Source of the DNA: Sphingomonas sp. CFBP 8760
Lineage (GTDB): Bacteria; Pseudomonadota; Alphaproteobacteria; Sphingomonadales; Sphingomonadaceae
Assembly: GCF_014841615.1 (NCBI RefSeq)
Contig: NZ_JACYUG010000003.1
Coordinates: forward strand, 1 to 64,000
Reading direction: 5' to 3'
DNA length: 64,000 bases
The notes under the pieces: generated by a model
Told to the model about the DNA's origin: nothing
Databases searched by the model: none
What the model saw: only the letters and a program-made list of their open reading frames with translations
Program-made: the position numbers and the translations under genes
Part shown: positions 41,499-50,568 of the stretch, in pieces
How positions within the stretch are numbered: the stretch's first letter is position 1
Layout of the letters: each line of letters opens with the position of its first letter

Positions 41499-42784
41499 AG
41501 GCGCTCCTGCTCCTCGCCGCCGCATTCGTGGCCGCGCCCGTCGCGGCGCAGACCATCGCCATCACCGGCGGCACCGTGGCGATCGGCGACGGTTCCGCGC
41601 CGATCCCCGGCGGCACCGTCGTGATCCGCGACGGCCGCATCGTCGCCGCCGGGCGCGGCGTCGCGGTGCCGGCGGGCGCGCAGACGGTGGACGCGACCGG
41701 CAAATGGGTGACGCCCGGCATCGTCGCGGGGATCGGCAGCCTCGGGCTGGTCGATGCCGGCGGCGTCGGCGAAAGCAACGACGGCGGCGCGCGGACCTCG
41801 CCGTTCAACGCCGCGCTCGACGTGTCGACCGCGCTCAACCCCAATGGCGTCATCATCGGCAACGAGCGCGCCGGCGGCGTGACGCGCGCGATCGTGACCA
41901 GCGACGCCAGCACGTCGATCTTCGGCGGGCAGGGGGCGATCATCGATCTGGGCGCCGATCCCGATCCCGTCACGAAACCCCGCGCGTTCCAGTATGTCGA
42001 ACTGGGCGAAAGCGGCGCGGACCATGCCGGCGGCAGTCGCCCGGCGGCCTATGCGATGCTGTTCGACGCCTTCGCACAGGCCGCCGATTACCGCCGCAAC
42101 CCCGCCGCGTTCGACGGGCGCGGGCGCGACGCGCTGTTGAAGCGTGCCGATGCGGAGGCGTTGCTGCCGGTGCTCGACGGGCGGATGCCGCTGGTGGTCC
42201 ATGTCGAGCGGGCCAGCGACATCCGGCAGGTGCTGACCCTGCCGCGCCGCTATCCGTCGCTGAAGCTGGTCTTGGCCGGCGCGGGCGAGGGCTGGATGGT
42301 GGCGCAGGAGATCGCGGCGGCGCGGGTGCCGGTGATGGCGTCGGCGATCGCCGACCTGCCCGCCTCGTTCGAGCAACTGGCGGCGACCGAATCCAATGTC
42401 GGCCGGATGACGCGGGCGGGGATCATCGTCGGCGTGCTGTTCGACGGCAGCGGCGGCGAACACGGCCTGACCCAGTTCGCGGGCAATCTGGTGGCGATCG
42501 GCAAGGTGCCGGGGGCGACCGGGCTGGACTGGGGGCAGGCGCTGGCGACGATCACGTCGAAGCCGGCACAGGTGATGGGGCTGGATGCCGAGATCGGCTC
42601 GCTGCGCCCCGGCCGCCGCGCGGACGTGGTGGTGTGGAGCGGCGATCCGCTGGAACTGTCGTCGGCGGCGGAGGCGGTGTGGATCGACGGCCGGTCGCAG
42701 CCGATGAATTCCCGCCAGCGCCGCCTGCGCGACCGGTATCTGACGCCGGGCGAGACGGCGCTGCCCAAGGCGTATTCGCGGTAG
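41495..42784 (+). CDS. amidohydrolase-family paralogue lacking the HxH metal site
   Basis: The 429-residue protein has a signal peptide (KALLLLAAAFVAAPVAAQ) and the same fold as its upstream neighbour. KWVTPGIVAGIGSLGLVDAG aligns with the partner's KWVTPGIIDIHSHLGDYPSP, with both His of HxH missing. GSLRPGRRADVVVWSGDPL closes the family fold. It is shorter than the partner and probably cannot bind the usual binuclear metal centre. Start GTG 41495 overlaps the upstream TGA and has AAGGAG before it, so the two products are made together. A non-catalytic subunit of a heteromeric hydrolase is the simplest inference. Confidence 0.82.
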   Translation: MKALLLLAAAFVAAPVAAQTIAITGGTVAIGDGSAPIPGGTVVIRDGRIVAAGRGVAVPAGAQTVDATGKWVTPGIVAGIGSLGLVDAGGVGESNDGGARTSPFNAALDVSTALNPNGVIIGNERAGGVTRAIVTSDASTSIFGGQGAIIDLGADPDPVTKPRAFQYVELGESGADHAGGSRPAAYAMLFDAFAQAADYRRNPAAFDGRGRDALLKRADAEALLPVLDGRMPLVVHVERASDIRQVLTLPRRYPSLKLVLAGAGEGWMVAQEIAAARVPVMASAIADLPASFEQLAATESNVGRMTRAGIIVGVLFDGSGGEHGLTQFAGNLVAIGKVPGATGLDWGQALATITSKPAQVMGLDAEIGSLRPGRRADVVVWSGDPLELSSAAEAVWIDGRSQPMNSRQRRLRDRYLTPGETALPKAYSR

Positions 42785-42801
42785 GGGCGGTCATCGATCT
42801 T

Positions 42802-42893
42802 CCACCCCGGCGGAGGCCGGGGTCCAGTCGGGATGGCGGTGGTGACGTCCAACTGACGTTCACCCAACTGGACCGCGGCCGCCGCCGGGGTGG
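42802..42893. repeat. family-A inverted repeat pair without a gene
   Basis: The left arm 42802-42836 (CCACCCCGGCGGAGGCCGGG, ending GGATGG) faces an inverted right arm 42863-42893 (CCCAACTGGACC...GCCGGGGTGG). The 26-base filler starts CGGTGGTGACG, resembling the filler of the 24.5-kb pair. It lies between the amidohydrolase gene and the S1 protease gene and holds no reading frame. Confidence 0.85.
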
Positions 42894-42957
42894 TGACTGG
42901 GTGGGGTCGATGGGCCTCATTCAGTACTGATTTATGGTGATCGGGTATGAAGGGCGC

Positions 42958-44247
42958 GTGTTCCTTTTCCGCTCCTCGCCGGCCATCCGCCTTGCCGCTT
43001 CACTGCTATTCGTCGGCTCCACCAGCGCGGTCGCCCAGACGCCGCCCGCTCACCTCCAGACCGCCGACGAGGCGGTCGCGCAGGATGCCGCCGCCTATGC
43101 CGGGCGATATGCGGTGCCGCTGGACGATGCGGTGCGGCGGTTGCGGGCGGAGGCGGCGACGGTGGCGGCGACCGATGCGATCGCTGCCGAATTCGGCGAC
43201 CGGCTGGCGGGTATCGCGATCGAGCATGTGCCCGCGTTCCGCATCGTCGTGCTGCTGACCGCCGGCGATCCGGTGCCGGGGCGCATCCTGCCGGCGGGCG
43301 GCATGACGGTGCCGGTCGATTTCCGGGTCGCGACCTCGGCGACGCGGGCGCAGTTGCTCGCCGCGCTGACGCAGCATCAGCCCGCGATCCGCGCCGCGCT
43401 GCGCCGTCCGCCCGGCATCGGGATCGACCAGCGAACGGGCGAGCTGGTGGTGATGGTCGCCGGGGTCGATGCCGACCGTGACGGGGTGGCGACATTGCAG
43501 GCGCGCTTCGCCGCGATGACAGGGGTGCCGGTGCGGGTGCGCGCGGTCGATCGCCCGGACTTCGATATGGCAGGCGACATGCAGGAAACCGCCGCCGACA
43601 TGGTGGCAGTGGAGGGCGGCGCCCGCGTGGTCGGCACCAGCCCGGTCGACGGCCGGCGGTACGCCTGCACCACCGGTTTCTCGGTGACGGACGGGGTGCG
43701 GCAGGGTGTCGTCACCGCCGCGCACTGCCCGGACACGCTGTCCTATATCGATCCGGCGGGCGGGGCGGCGGTGGCGTTGCCGATGGTCGGGCAATGGGGC
43801 TGGGGCCATCAGGACGTGCAGGTCAACGTGACCGCCGGGGCGGCCAGCCCCTATTTCTATGCCGACACGCCCAAGCGGCTGGCCCGCCCCGTCACCGGCC
43901 AGCGCCGCCGCACCTCCGCCCGCGCGGGCGACACCGTGTGCCATCGCGGCGAGCGGACCGGGTATAGCTGTTCACCGATCGAACTGACCGACTTCGCGCC
44001 CGCCGGCGACCTGTGCGGAGGTGCGTGCCTGCCGACCTGGATCACCGCCGCCGGCCCGACCTGCAAGAGTGGCGACAGTGGCGCACCGGTGTTCGCGGGC
44101 ACCACCGCGCTCGGCGTGCTGAAGGGCGGCAGCTACCGCAGCGACGGCAGCTGTGCCTTCTACTTCTACATGTCGACCGACTATCTGCCGGATGGCTGGT
44201 CGCTGATCCGCGCCCCGGTCATCCAGCCGGTGCCGCCGCGACCTTGA
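42958..44247 (+). CDS. secreted chymotrypsin-like serine protease (S1) with N-terminal prodomain
   Basis: The 429-residue protein has a signal peptide (FRSSPAIRLAASLLFVGS...) and a helical/beta prodomain of about 200 residues like those of alpha-lytic/streptogrisin-type proteases. The protease domain has His256 in VVTAAHCPD, Asp286 in GHQDVQV and Ser374 in CKSGDSGAPVF. Several Cys pairs (YACTT, TVCHRG, GYSC, GACL, CK) imply disulfides, consistent with export. GTG 42958 has GAAGGG five bases upstream and starts directly with the signal peptide; an in-frame ATG at 42934 is less likely. Its 3' end overlaps the convergent S9 gene by 29 bases. Confidence 0.85.
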   Translation: MFLFRSSPAIRLAASLLFVGSTSAVAQTPPAHLQTADEAVAQDAAAYAGRYAVPLDDAVRRLRAEAATVAATDAIAAEFGDRLAGIAIEHVPAFRIVVLLTAGDPVPGRILPAGGMTVPVDFRVATSATRAQLLAALTQHQPAIRAALRRPPGIGIDQRTGELVVMVAGVDADRDGVATLQARFAAMTGVPVRVRAVDRPDFDMAGDMQETAADMVAVEGGARVVGTSPVDGRRYACTTGFSVTDGVRQGVVTAAHCPDTLSYIDPAGGAAVALPMVGQWGWGHQDVQVNVTAGAASPYFYADTPKRLARPVTGQRRRTSARAGDTVCHRGERTGYSCSPIELTDFAPAGDLCGGACLPTWITAAGPTCKSGDSGAPVFAGTTALGVLKGGSYRSDGSCAFYFYMSTDYLPDGWSLIRAPVIQPVPPRP

Positions 44248-46663
44248 CCGGCTTGACGTAGCGGTCGAGCCAGTCGGTCATCTGCCACAATGTCTCGCCG
44301 GTCGATTCCGCCGCGCGGTAGCCGTGCGGCTCGCCCGGCAGCACGACGTAGCGCACGGTGGCGCCATTGCCCTTCAGCGCGGCGTACATGCGTTCGGACT
44401 GGATCGGGAAGGTGCCCGAATTGTCGTCTGCCTGCCCGTGGATCAGCAGGATCGGTTCCTTGATCCGGTCCGCATAGGAGAAGGGCGACATCGCGTTGTA
44501 GGTCGGCGCGGCCTGCCAGTAGGTGCGCTGTTCCGCCTGGAAGCCGAACGGGGTCAGCGTGCGGTTATAGGCGCCCGAGCGGGCGATGCCGGCGCGGAAC
44601 AGATCGGTATGCGCCAGCAGGTTGGCGGTCATGAACGCGCCGTAGCTGTGCCCGCCGACCGCCATCCGGTTGCGATCGCCGACCCCCAGCGCGACGACCG
44701 CATCGACCGCCGCCTTCGCATCGGCGGTCAGTTGCTCGATATAGGTGTCGTTGGGCTCCGCACCGTTTTCACCGACGATCGGCATCGCCGGATCGTCGAG
44801 CACCGCATAGCCCTGCGTCAGCAGGAACAGGTGACTTATCCCGCGCGGCCGGGTGAAGCGGTTGCCCTGATCCACCGTCTGCCCCGCGGTCGCGGCGCTG
44901 GTGAATTCGGACGGGTACGCCCAGAGCAAGGTCGGCAGCGGGCCGTCGCGCTTCGCCTCGTACCCGGCGGGCAGGTACAATGTGCCCGACAGCGGCAGGC
45001 CATCGGCGCGCTTGTAGGTGATCGTGCGCTGCGTCACCCCCGCCATGGCGGGCGCGGGATCGGGGAAGCGGGTGATCGGTTTGGCCGATCCGCCCTTCGC
45101 GGCGCGGACATAGTAATTGGGCGCGTCCTTCGCGCTTTCGCGGCGGGTGAGCAGGCGCTTGCCGTCATCGTCGAGCAGCGCGACGACGTCCTCGTAATAC
45201 GGCGCCTTGGCGGTCCATAGCCGTTCCTGCGTGCCGCCCGCGACCGGCAGGGTGGCGAGGAACGGGAAGGCGCCGTCCTTCGTCGCGCCCTCGCCGGTCA
45301 CGAACACCGCGCCGCCGTCGCGGGTGAAGCGCATCACCGGTTTGCCCGCCGCGTTGTTCTCGGTGATCGGCTGGCCGGGATCGCCATATTGATCCTGATA
45401 ATTGCGCGTCAGCATCAGCCGCTCGGTGCCCGGCCGGCCCGGCGACACGGCATAGCGATGCTCGGTACGGGTACGCCATTCGGCATCCGCCACGATCGCG
45501 AACCCGTCATTACCCCATGACGTGCCGCGATAGCGCGCCTGCGTTTCCGCCAGCGTGACCGGCGCGGCGGCGAAGGGCGCGGCCTGCATCAGGACGCGGT
45601 CGTGTAGCGCCACCTTCGCGCGGGGGTTGCCGCCATCGAGCGCCTCCGCCCAGACCAGCGTCGCGGGGGCATCGGACCGCCATTCCACCTCGCGCGGGCC
45701 GGTGACGACCGCGTCGAAATCGACCGCGAGATCGTCGGCGAGCGGCCGGTCGACGATGGTGCGGACCGGCTGGCCGTCGATCGTCGATACCGCGATCTCG
45801 GTCGGGAAGAAGCGCGCGGGCAGCAGGTAGCTGTAGGGGCGCTTCAGCCGCTCGGTCATGAGGTAGCGGCCATCGGGGGAGACGGCGAAGTCGGTCCACA
45901 GCCCCGCCTTGCCGATCGTGGCGGCGGCCCCGCCGTCCACCGGCACGCGGGTGAGCAGGCCGGTGAAATAATAGTCGAACAGCCGTTCGTCGGCGGCGTC
46001 GCGGATCAGATCCTCATAGGTGCGGGCGGCGGCGGTGCGGCCGGTGCTTTCCTGCACGATCGCCCCGCCCGGTGCGTCGCCCGCCACCGGCGCGGGGCCG
46101 CGCGCAGGGTCGACGGTGCGGACGATCACCGCGCTGCTGTCCGGCAGCCACGCATAGGGCGCGCCGGAGAAGGCGGCGTTGACGTGATCGACCAGTTGGC
46201 GGGCGGTGCCGTCGCGCGTCACCGTCCACAGCGCCAGCCCGGCCGGACCCTGCACCACCATCGCCAGCCGCTGGCCATCGGGCGACCAGCTGGCGTTGCT
46301 GAACCGCGCGCCGACGGGCAGTGCCACCTTCACCTGTTTGCCGCTGGCCAAATCCTGCAGCGTCAGCGCGTTCAGCCACTGGACGCGCACCTCCGCCTGA
46401 CCGTTGGTGGCGGGATCGATGCGATAGCCGCCCAGCCGCAGGATCGGGCGCGACAGGTTGGCGATGGTCGGCAGGTTCTCGCGACCCCAGATCGCGATCA
46501 CGCGGTGATCGGGGCTGACCGTGACGCCCGGCGTGGGTGCCTGCGCCAGTATCCGGGCGATGGCGGGCGGCGCGGGGTGATAGGTGGACGGGGCCTGGGC
46601 ATGGCCGGGAACATGGGCGGTGGTGGCCAGCAGCAGGGCGGCGGCGATCGGATATGGCTTCAC
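44219..46663 (-). CDS. S9 family prolyl-oligopeptidase-like peptidase, secreted
   Basis: The 814-residue protein has a signal peptide (KPYPIAAALLLATTAHVPGHA). A long beta-propeller domain follows (ASWSPDGQRLAMV; FAVSPDGRYLMTE), then a C-terminal alpha/beta-hydrolase. The nucleophile Ser673 is in VGGHSYGAFMTAN, the Asp in LIHGQADDN and the His in GEPHGYRAAE. This is the glutamyl-endopeptidase/acylaminoacyl-peptidase layout of S9 enzymes, which degrade peptides in the periplasm. GTG 46663 follows AGGGGA and starts exactly at the signal peptide. The open frame extends further upstream through a tandem repeat and is not used. It is convergent with the S1 protease gene. Confidence 0.88.
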   Translation of the reverse strand: MKPYPIAAALLLATTAHVPGHAQAPSTYHPAPPAIARILAQAPTPGVTVSPDHRVIAIWGRENLPTIANLSRPILRLGGYRIDPATNGQAEVRVQWLNALTLQDLASGKQVKVALPVGARFSNASWSPDGQRLAMVVQGPAGLALWTVTRDGTARQLVDHVNAAFSGAPYAWLPDSSAVIVRTVDPARGPAPVAGDAPGGAIVQESTGRTAAARTYEDLIRDAADERLFDYYFTGLLTRVPVDGGAAATIGKAGLWTDFAVSPDGRYLMTERLKRPYSYLLPARFFPTEIAVSTIDGQPVRTIVDRPLADDLAVDFDAVVTGPREVEWRSDAPATLVWAEALDGGNPRAKVALHDRVLMQAAPFAAAPVTLAETQARYRGTSWGNDGFAIVADAEWRTRTEHRYAVSPGRPGTERLMLTRNYQDQYGDPGQPITENNAAGKPVMRFTRDGGAVFVTGEGATKDGAFPFLATLPVAGGTQERLWTAKAPYYEDVVALLDDDGKRLLTRRESAKDAPNYYVRAAKGGSAKPITRFPDPAPAMAGVTQRTITYKRADGLPLSGTLYLPAGYEAKRDGPLPTLLWAYPSEFTSAATAGQTVDQGNRFTRPRGISHLFLLTQGYAVLDDPAMPIVGENGAEPNDTYIEQLTADAKAAVDAVVALGVGDRNRMAVGGHSYGAFMTANLLAHTDLFRAGIARSGAYNRTLTPFGFQAEQRTYWQAAPTYNAMSPFSYADRIKEPILLIHGQADDNSGTFPIQSERMYAALKGNGATVRYVVLPGEPHGYRAAESTGETLWQMTDWLDRYVKPVKVAAAPAG

Positions 46664-46720
46664 GGATAGGGTCCCCTGAACGATGGCCGGAGTGTGCGGG
46701 GCGGAACCGCCCGCCGCAAC

Positions 46721-46772
46721 CCCATTCTTCAGGCCCATTCTTCAGGCCCATTCTTCCGGCCCATCCTTCAGG
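46721..46772. repeat. four tandem copies of a 13-bp unit
   Basis: CCCATTCTTCAGG is repeated at 46721-46733 and 46734-46746. It is followed by CCCATTCTTCCGG (46747-46759) and CCCATCCTTCAGG (46760-46772). The last copy overlaps the stop region of the UdgX gene; the others lie in the gap before the S9 gene. Thirteen is not a multiple of three, so copy-number changes would shift any reading through them. Copy number may vary between strains. Confidence 0.9.
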
Positions 46773-48159
46773 CGAGCAGCGCATGCGCCTGTCGCAAGTC
46801 TTCGACGAAGCGGCCGAATTCCTCGTCGGCCATCGCCTGATCGGGCAGGCGCAGCAGATAGCTGGGGTGGACGGTGATCCACGCCGCGCCGCCATCGGGC
46901 AGCCGCAGTTCGCGCCCGCGTTCCCGCCCGATCGTGACGACGCGGCCGAACAGCGAGCGGGCGGCGGTGGCGCCCAGCGCCACCGTCATCTTCGGGCGGA
47001 CCAGCATCCGTTCCTGATCGATCCACCAGCGGCACGCCTCGATCTCGCCCGCGCCGGGCTTGGCGTGGATGCGGCGCTTGCCGCGCTGTTCGTATTTGAA
47101 ATGCTTGACCGCGTTGGTGACGTACACCCGCGACCGGTCCACCCCCGCCGCCGCCAGCGCGCGGTCGAACACCTGCCCCGCCGGGCCGACGAAGGGACGG
47201 CCGGCGATATCCTCCTGATCGCCGGGCTGTTCGCCGACGAACATCAGCGGCGCATCGACCGGCCCCTCGCCGAATACGGTCTGCGTCGCGGGCTTGTGGA
47301 GCGGGCAGCGGGTGCAGCCGGCCGCCTCCTCGCGCAACGCATCCCAGGCGATCATACTGTTGCCGCCGACGGCATCGCGGGCCGTATCGATCATCCTTGT
47401 CTCCCGTGCCTGCGCGCCGGCGATCAGTTGCGGCACCAACGCGGTTTCGGGCATGTTTTTCCAATATTTGCGCGGCATCTCCTTCAGCATCGCGCCGACC
47501 TTCACGCGGGCGGGATTGAAGATGCTGGCGTAATAGGTCTTCCACACCTCTTCGACCGGATCGCCGTCCGGCGCCTCCGCCTTGGTGGCGCCGGGGCCTT
47601 CGCTCAGCGAGGTGCCGTCCCAGTGGAGCGAGGCGGCGGGGGTCAGGATCGACCATCTCATGCTGGCGAAGCGGTTGACGAAGAAGGCGGCGTTGGCGCG
47701 CAGGATGTGGTGTTCGGGTTCGAACCACGCGACGTAGCGCGAGCCGTGATCGTCAGGCATGTCGCGGAAGCGCAGGAAGGCGCGCATCTTGTGGATGTCG
47801 CGACGCACCCCCTTGGCGATGGTGTCGAGCCGGCGGACCAGCGGATCGGCGCGGTCCTCGATCAGCTTGGGTTGCCGCCGCAGCCGGACTAGCAGCGTGT
47901 ACAGCAAGGCGAAGCGTTCGGGGTCGGCGGCCAGCACGACGCTGCGCGCCAGATCGACGAAGGCGCGCGGGACGGAGAAGGCGATCGTGGTCGAAGGCGG
48001 CGGCGCGTCGGCATTGCCCTCGCCCGCGAACAGGTCGGTGGGCACGGTGCCGACCTGCCAGACCACGTCGTCGGGGGGCACGCCCTGCGCGGCGAGACGA
48101 CGGGCGGCGTCGCGCCAGCCGTCGAAATCGTCGGGGTCGGTCAGCGTGACGGTGTGCAT
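46768..48159 (-). CDS. UdgX-type uracil-DNA glycosylase fused to DUF4130
   Basis: The 463-residue protein has an N-terminal DUF4130 half (about 1-250; ...SRYVAWFEPEHHILRANAAFF..., ARVKVGAMLKEMPRKYWKNMPE). The C-terminal half is a family-4-like UDG: EAAGCTRCPLHKPATQTVFGEG holds cluster-type Cys, and FVGEQPGDQED is motif A. GKRRIHAKPG contains the UdgX-specific KRRIH loop with His365, and VHPSYLLR is motif B. UdgX forms a covalent complex with uracil-containing DNA through that His. The fusion and its radical-SAM neighbour are a known conserved pair (TIGR03914/TIGR03915 with TIGR03916). It lies 13 bases after the radical-SAM gene, in the same orientation. Confidence 0.92.
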   Translation of the reverse strand: MHTVTLTDPDDFDGWRDAARRLAAQGVPPDDVVWQVGTVPTDLFAGEGNADAPPPSTTIAFSVPRAFVDLARSVVLAADPERFALLYTLLVRLRRQPKLIEDRADPLVRRLDTIAKGVRRDIHKMRAFLRFRDMPDDHGSRYVAWFEPEHHILRANAAFFVNRFASMRWSILTPAASLHWDGTSLSEGPGATKAEAPDGDPVEEVWKTYYASIFNPARVKVGAMLKEMPRKYWKNMPETALVPQLIAGAQARETRMIDTARDAVGGNSMIAWDALREEAAGCTRCPLHKPATQTVFGEGPVDAPLMFVGEQPGDQEDIAGRPFVGPAGQVFDRALAAAGVDRSRVYVTNAVKHFKYEQRGKRRIHAKPGAGEIEACRWWIDQERMLVRPKMTVALGATAARSLFGRVVTIGRERGRELRLPDGGAAWITVHPSYLLRLPDQAMADEEFGRFVEDLRQAHALLA

Positions 48160-48172
48160 CAGGATCGACGCA

Positions 48173-49420
48173 TCAGGCCGCGAACAGCTCCAGTTGCTCC
48201 TTCTTCGGCGCGACCAGCGGTTTCAGGTCGGCCTGATCGGACAGCACCACCGGCCGCCAGTCCTCCGCGACGATGAAGGGGCGCAGCCGGGCGATCGAGA
48301 CGGTGAGGCGGGCGACATCCTCCAGCCGCAGCTTGCGCCAGCGGCGGGTGGCGAGGATGCCGTTCACCGCCTTCACCCCCAGACCGGGAATACGCAGCAG
48401 CATTTCGCGGGGCGCGCGGTTGACGTCGACGGGAAAGCGGTCGCGGAACTTGAGCGCCCAAGCCAGCTTGGGATCGATGTCGAGCGGCAGCATTCCCGTG
48501 GCGTCGTCGGCGGCGGCGACCACCTCCTGCGCGGAGAATTCGTAGAAGCGCATCAGCCAGTCGGACTGGTACAGCCGGTGTTCGCGCATCAGCGGCGGGC
48601 GTTGCAGCGGCAGCACGTCGCTGGCATCCGGGATCGGGCTGAACGCGGAATAATAGACGCGGCGGAGCGCGAACCGGTCGTAGAGCGACGAGGCGCGGCG
48701 GACGATATCGCCATCGGTGGCGGCATCCGCGCCGACGATCATCTGGGTCGACTGGCCGGCGGGGGCGAAGCGGGGAGCGGACTTGTAGCGCTTCACCGCA
48801 TCCTTGTTGTCGACGATCGCATCGGTATTGGCGGCCATCGCGCCCTCGATACGGGCGGCGTCCTTTTCGGGGGCGAGCCGCTTCAACCCGCCGACGGTCG
48901 GCAGTTCGACGTTGATCGAGATGCGGTCGGCGTACAGCCCGGCCTGATGCACCAGTTCGGGATCGGCATCGGGGATCGTCTTCAGGTGGATGTAGCCGCG
49001 GAAATGATGATCCTCGCGCAGGGACCGCGCCACCTCGACCATCTGTTCCATCGTATAGTTGGACGAGCCGATGATGCCGGACGAGAGGAACAGCCCCTCG
49101 ATATAGTTGCGGCGGTAGAAGGAGAGGGTGAGGTTCACGACCTCGGTCGCGGTGAAACGCGCGCGGCGGACGTTCGAGGACTTGCGGTTGATGCAGTAAT
49201 GGCAGTCGAAGATGCAGCTGTTGGTCAGCAGGATCTTGAGCAGCGAGATGCAGCGGCCATCGGGCGCATAGGCGTGGCAGATGCCCATCCCCTCGGTCGA
49301 GCCGATGCCCTTGCCGTCCGCCGAATTGCGCTTGGCGGTGCCGGACGACGCGCAGGACGCATCGTATTTCGCGGCATCGGCGAGGATCGCCAGCTTCTCC
49401 CGTGTGTCCAGCTGCGCCAT
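48173..49420 (-). CDS. putative DNA modification/repair radical SAM protein
   Basis: The 415-residue protein carries the radical-SAM cluster motif CIFDCHYC (CxxxCxxC) after LLKILLTNS. The AdoMet-binding region has GLFLSSGIIGSSNYTMEQM. The C-terminal helix-hairpin-helix segment (NRAPREMLLRIPGLGVKAVNGI) suggests DNA contact. This matches the rSAM_link_UDG family (TIGR03916), defined by its pairing with the UdgX-like protein encoded immediately downstream. The actual chemistry is not established. ATG 49420 (AQLDTREKLA) is preferred; a GTG eleven codons upstream is an alternative. Confidence 0.92.
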   Translation of the reverse strand: MAQLDTREKLAILADAAKYDASCASSGTAKRNSADGKGIGSTEGMGICHAYAPDGRCISLLKILLTNSCIFDCHYCINRKSSNVRRARFTATEVVNLTLSFYRRNYIEGLFLSSGIIGSSNYTMEQMVEVARSLREDHHFRGYIHLKTIPDADPELVHQAGLYADRISINVELPTVGGLKRLAPEKDAARIEGAMAANTDAIVDNKDAVKRYKSAPRFAPAGQSTQMIVGADAATDGDIVRRASSLYDRFALRRVYYSAFSPIPDASDVLPLQRPPLMREHRLYQSDWLMRFYEFSAQEVVAAADDATGMLPLDIDPKLAWALKFRDRFPVDVNRAPREMLLRIPGLGVKAVNGILATRRWRKLRLEDVARLTVSIARLRPFIVAEDWRPVVLSDQADLKPLVAPKKEQLELFAA

Positions 49421-49578
49421 GCGTTCGATATACGTTCCGGGGCAGGCGCTCACAAGGGCGGGCTGGGCGGCGGATTATCCTGCGTTACATCAGGGGGATC
49501 GGGACGGAATCGGGACCGGTCCGGAACGGGGGCGTGCGCCTGACGGTTGGCGGGGATCGATCGAACGGGGAGACGGTG

Positions 49579-50343
49579 GTGAAGGCAGGAGTGACGGCGA
49601 GCCTGTTGGTGATCGCGGGATTATCAGGGGCGATGCCGGCGTCGGCGCAGACCTTTATCGATGTGTTCGCGGGACGATCGATGCCGGAGGATACGGCGGC
49701 GACGATCACCGCGGACGAGGCGCGGATCAACGGCACGATCTTGCCGGCGCGGCTGCGGATCGACGTGGCGTCGCTGGAGCCGACCAGCTCGACGATCTAC
49801 GGCGTGCGGATCGGGCACTGGTTCGGGCGGATCGGGCTGGCGATCGACGCCTCCACGCTCGATCCCGATGTCCGGCGGCAGACGATCCGGGCGACCGGCA
49901 ATCTGCGGCTGGAGGAGGAATTGTTCGGCGAGCCGGTGACGATCGATCCGGGCCGGTCGGTATCGGTCGATATCCCGCGCGTGACGGTGCCGACCACCGG
50001 CACGGTCGCGGCCCTGGCGATGGTGCGGCTGCCGATCGGTGCGACCCCGGCCCGGCCGGCGGGTAGATTCGCCCCCTATGCCTTTGCCGGGCCGGCCTAT
50101 CTGGTCACCGATTCGGACCTGTCGGGCAATTGGGGGCTGCGGGCGGGCGGCGGCGTGAAGCTGGCGCTGACGCGGACGCTCTCGCTGTTCGGGGAGTATC
50201 GCTACACCCGGATCGCCGCCGATGCGGTGGCGGGCCGGATCGGCGGCGAGGCGATGGGCGTGCGCGGCAGTACCGGCGATATCCGCATCGATCTAAATGT
50301 GCGCAATCACAGCGCGGTAGGGGGCGTGGGCCTGAGTTTCTGA
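49579..50343 (+). CDS. outer-membrane beta-barrel protein (OmpA/OmpW-like opacity type)
   Basis: The 254-residue protein has a signal peptide (KAGVTASLLVIAGLSGAMPASA). Alternating hydrophobic strands follow: TIYGVRIGHWFGRIGLAIDAS, FAPYAFAGPAYLVT, WGLRAGGGVKLALTRTLSLFGEYRYTRI. The ending is AVGGVGLSF, with a terminal Phe as in outer-membrane barrels. Eight strands are plausible. GTG 49579 is chosen because GGGGAG lies six bases upstream. It is divergent from the radical-SAM gene. The function is not evident. Confidence 0.75.
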   Translation: MKAGVTASLLVIAGLSGAMPASAQTFIDVFAGRSMPEDTAATITADEARINGTILPARLRIDVASLEPTSSTIYGVRIGHWFGRIGLAIDASTLDPDVRRQTIRATGNLRLEEELFGEPVTIDPGRSVSVDIPRVTVPTTGTVAALAMVRLPIGATPARPAGRFAPYAFAGPAYLVTDSDLSGNWGLRAGGGVKLALTRTLSLFGEYRYTRIAADAVAGRIGGEAMGVRGSTGDIRIDLNVRNHSAVGGVGLSF

Positions 50344-50489
50344 CGATGCGGGGGCCGTGGAAAGTCACGGTGGAAAGTCACGAATGTCGCATCCTACAGG
50401 GGTGCGGGAAAGAGCGTGGCCGTTCGGTGACGGTCGATGTTGGGCACCGTAGCGCCGATCGCGGTGTGTAGGACAGCCTTCTCCCTTCT

Positions 50490-50568
50490 CCGTCATTGCG
50501 AGCGTAGCGAAGCAATCCAGGCCGCGCGCGTGACGCCCTGGATTGCTTCGCTGCGCTCGCAATGACGG
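50490..50568. repeat. family-B inverted repeat with downstream G tracts
   Basis: CCGTCATTGCGAGCGTAGCG...GCAATCCAG (50490-50520) faces its inverted copy CTGGATTGCTTCGCTGCGCT...GACGG (50538-50568) across 17 bases. Three imperfect units of the form GACGG-A-rich-G7/9 follow at 50564-50622, giving G runs at 50574-50582 and two later positions. The whole 50344-50699 gap has no gene I can support; it holds this repeat, the G tracts and the hairpin at 50654-50692. Related copies lie at 56064-56095 and 57894-57981. Confidence 0.85.

Noticed and set aside
44248..46738. N-terminal extension of the S9 peptidase upstream of 46663
   Set aside because: It would read through the 13-bp tandem repeat and bury the signal peptide; GTG 46663 has an AGGGGA site.
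46721..46772. CRISPR-like array
   Set aside because: Units are directly abutting 13-mers without spacers and no cas genes are near; this is a simple tandem repeat.
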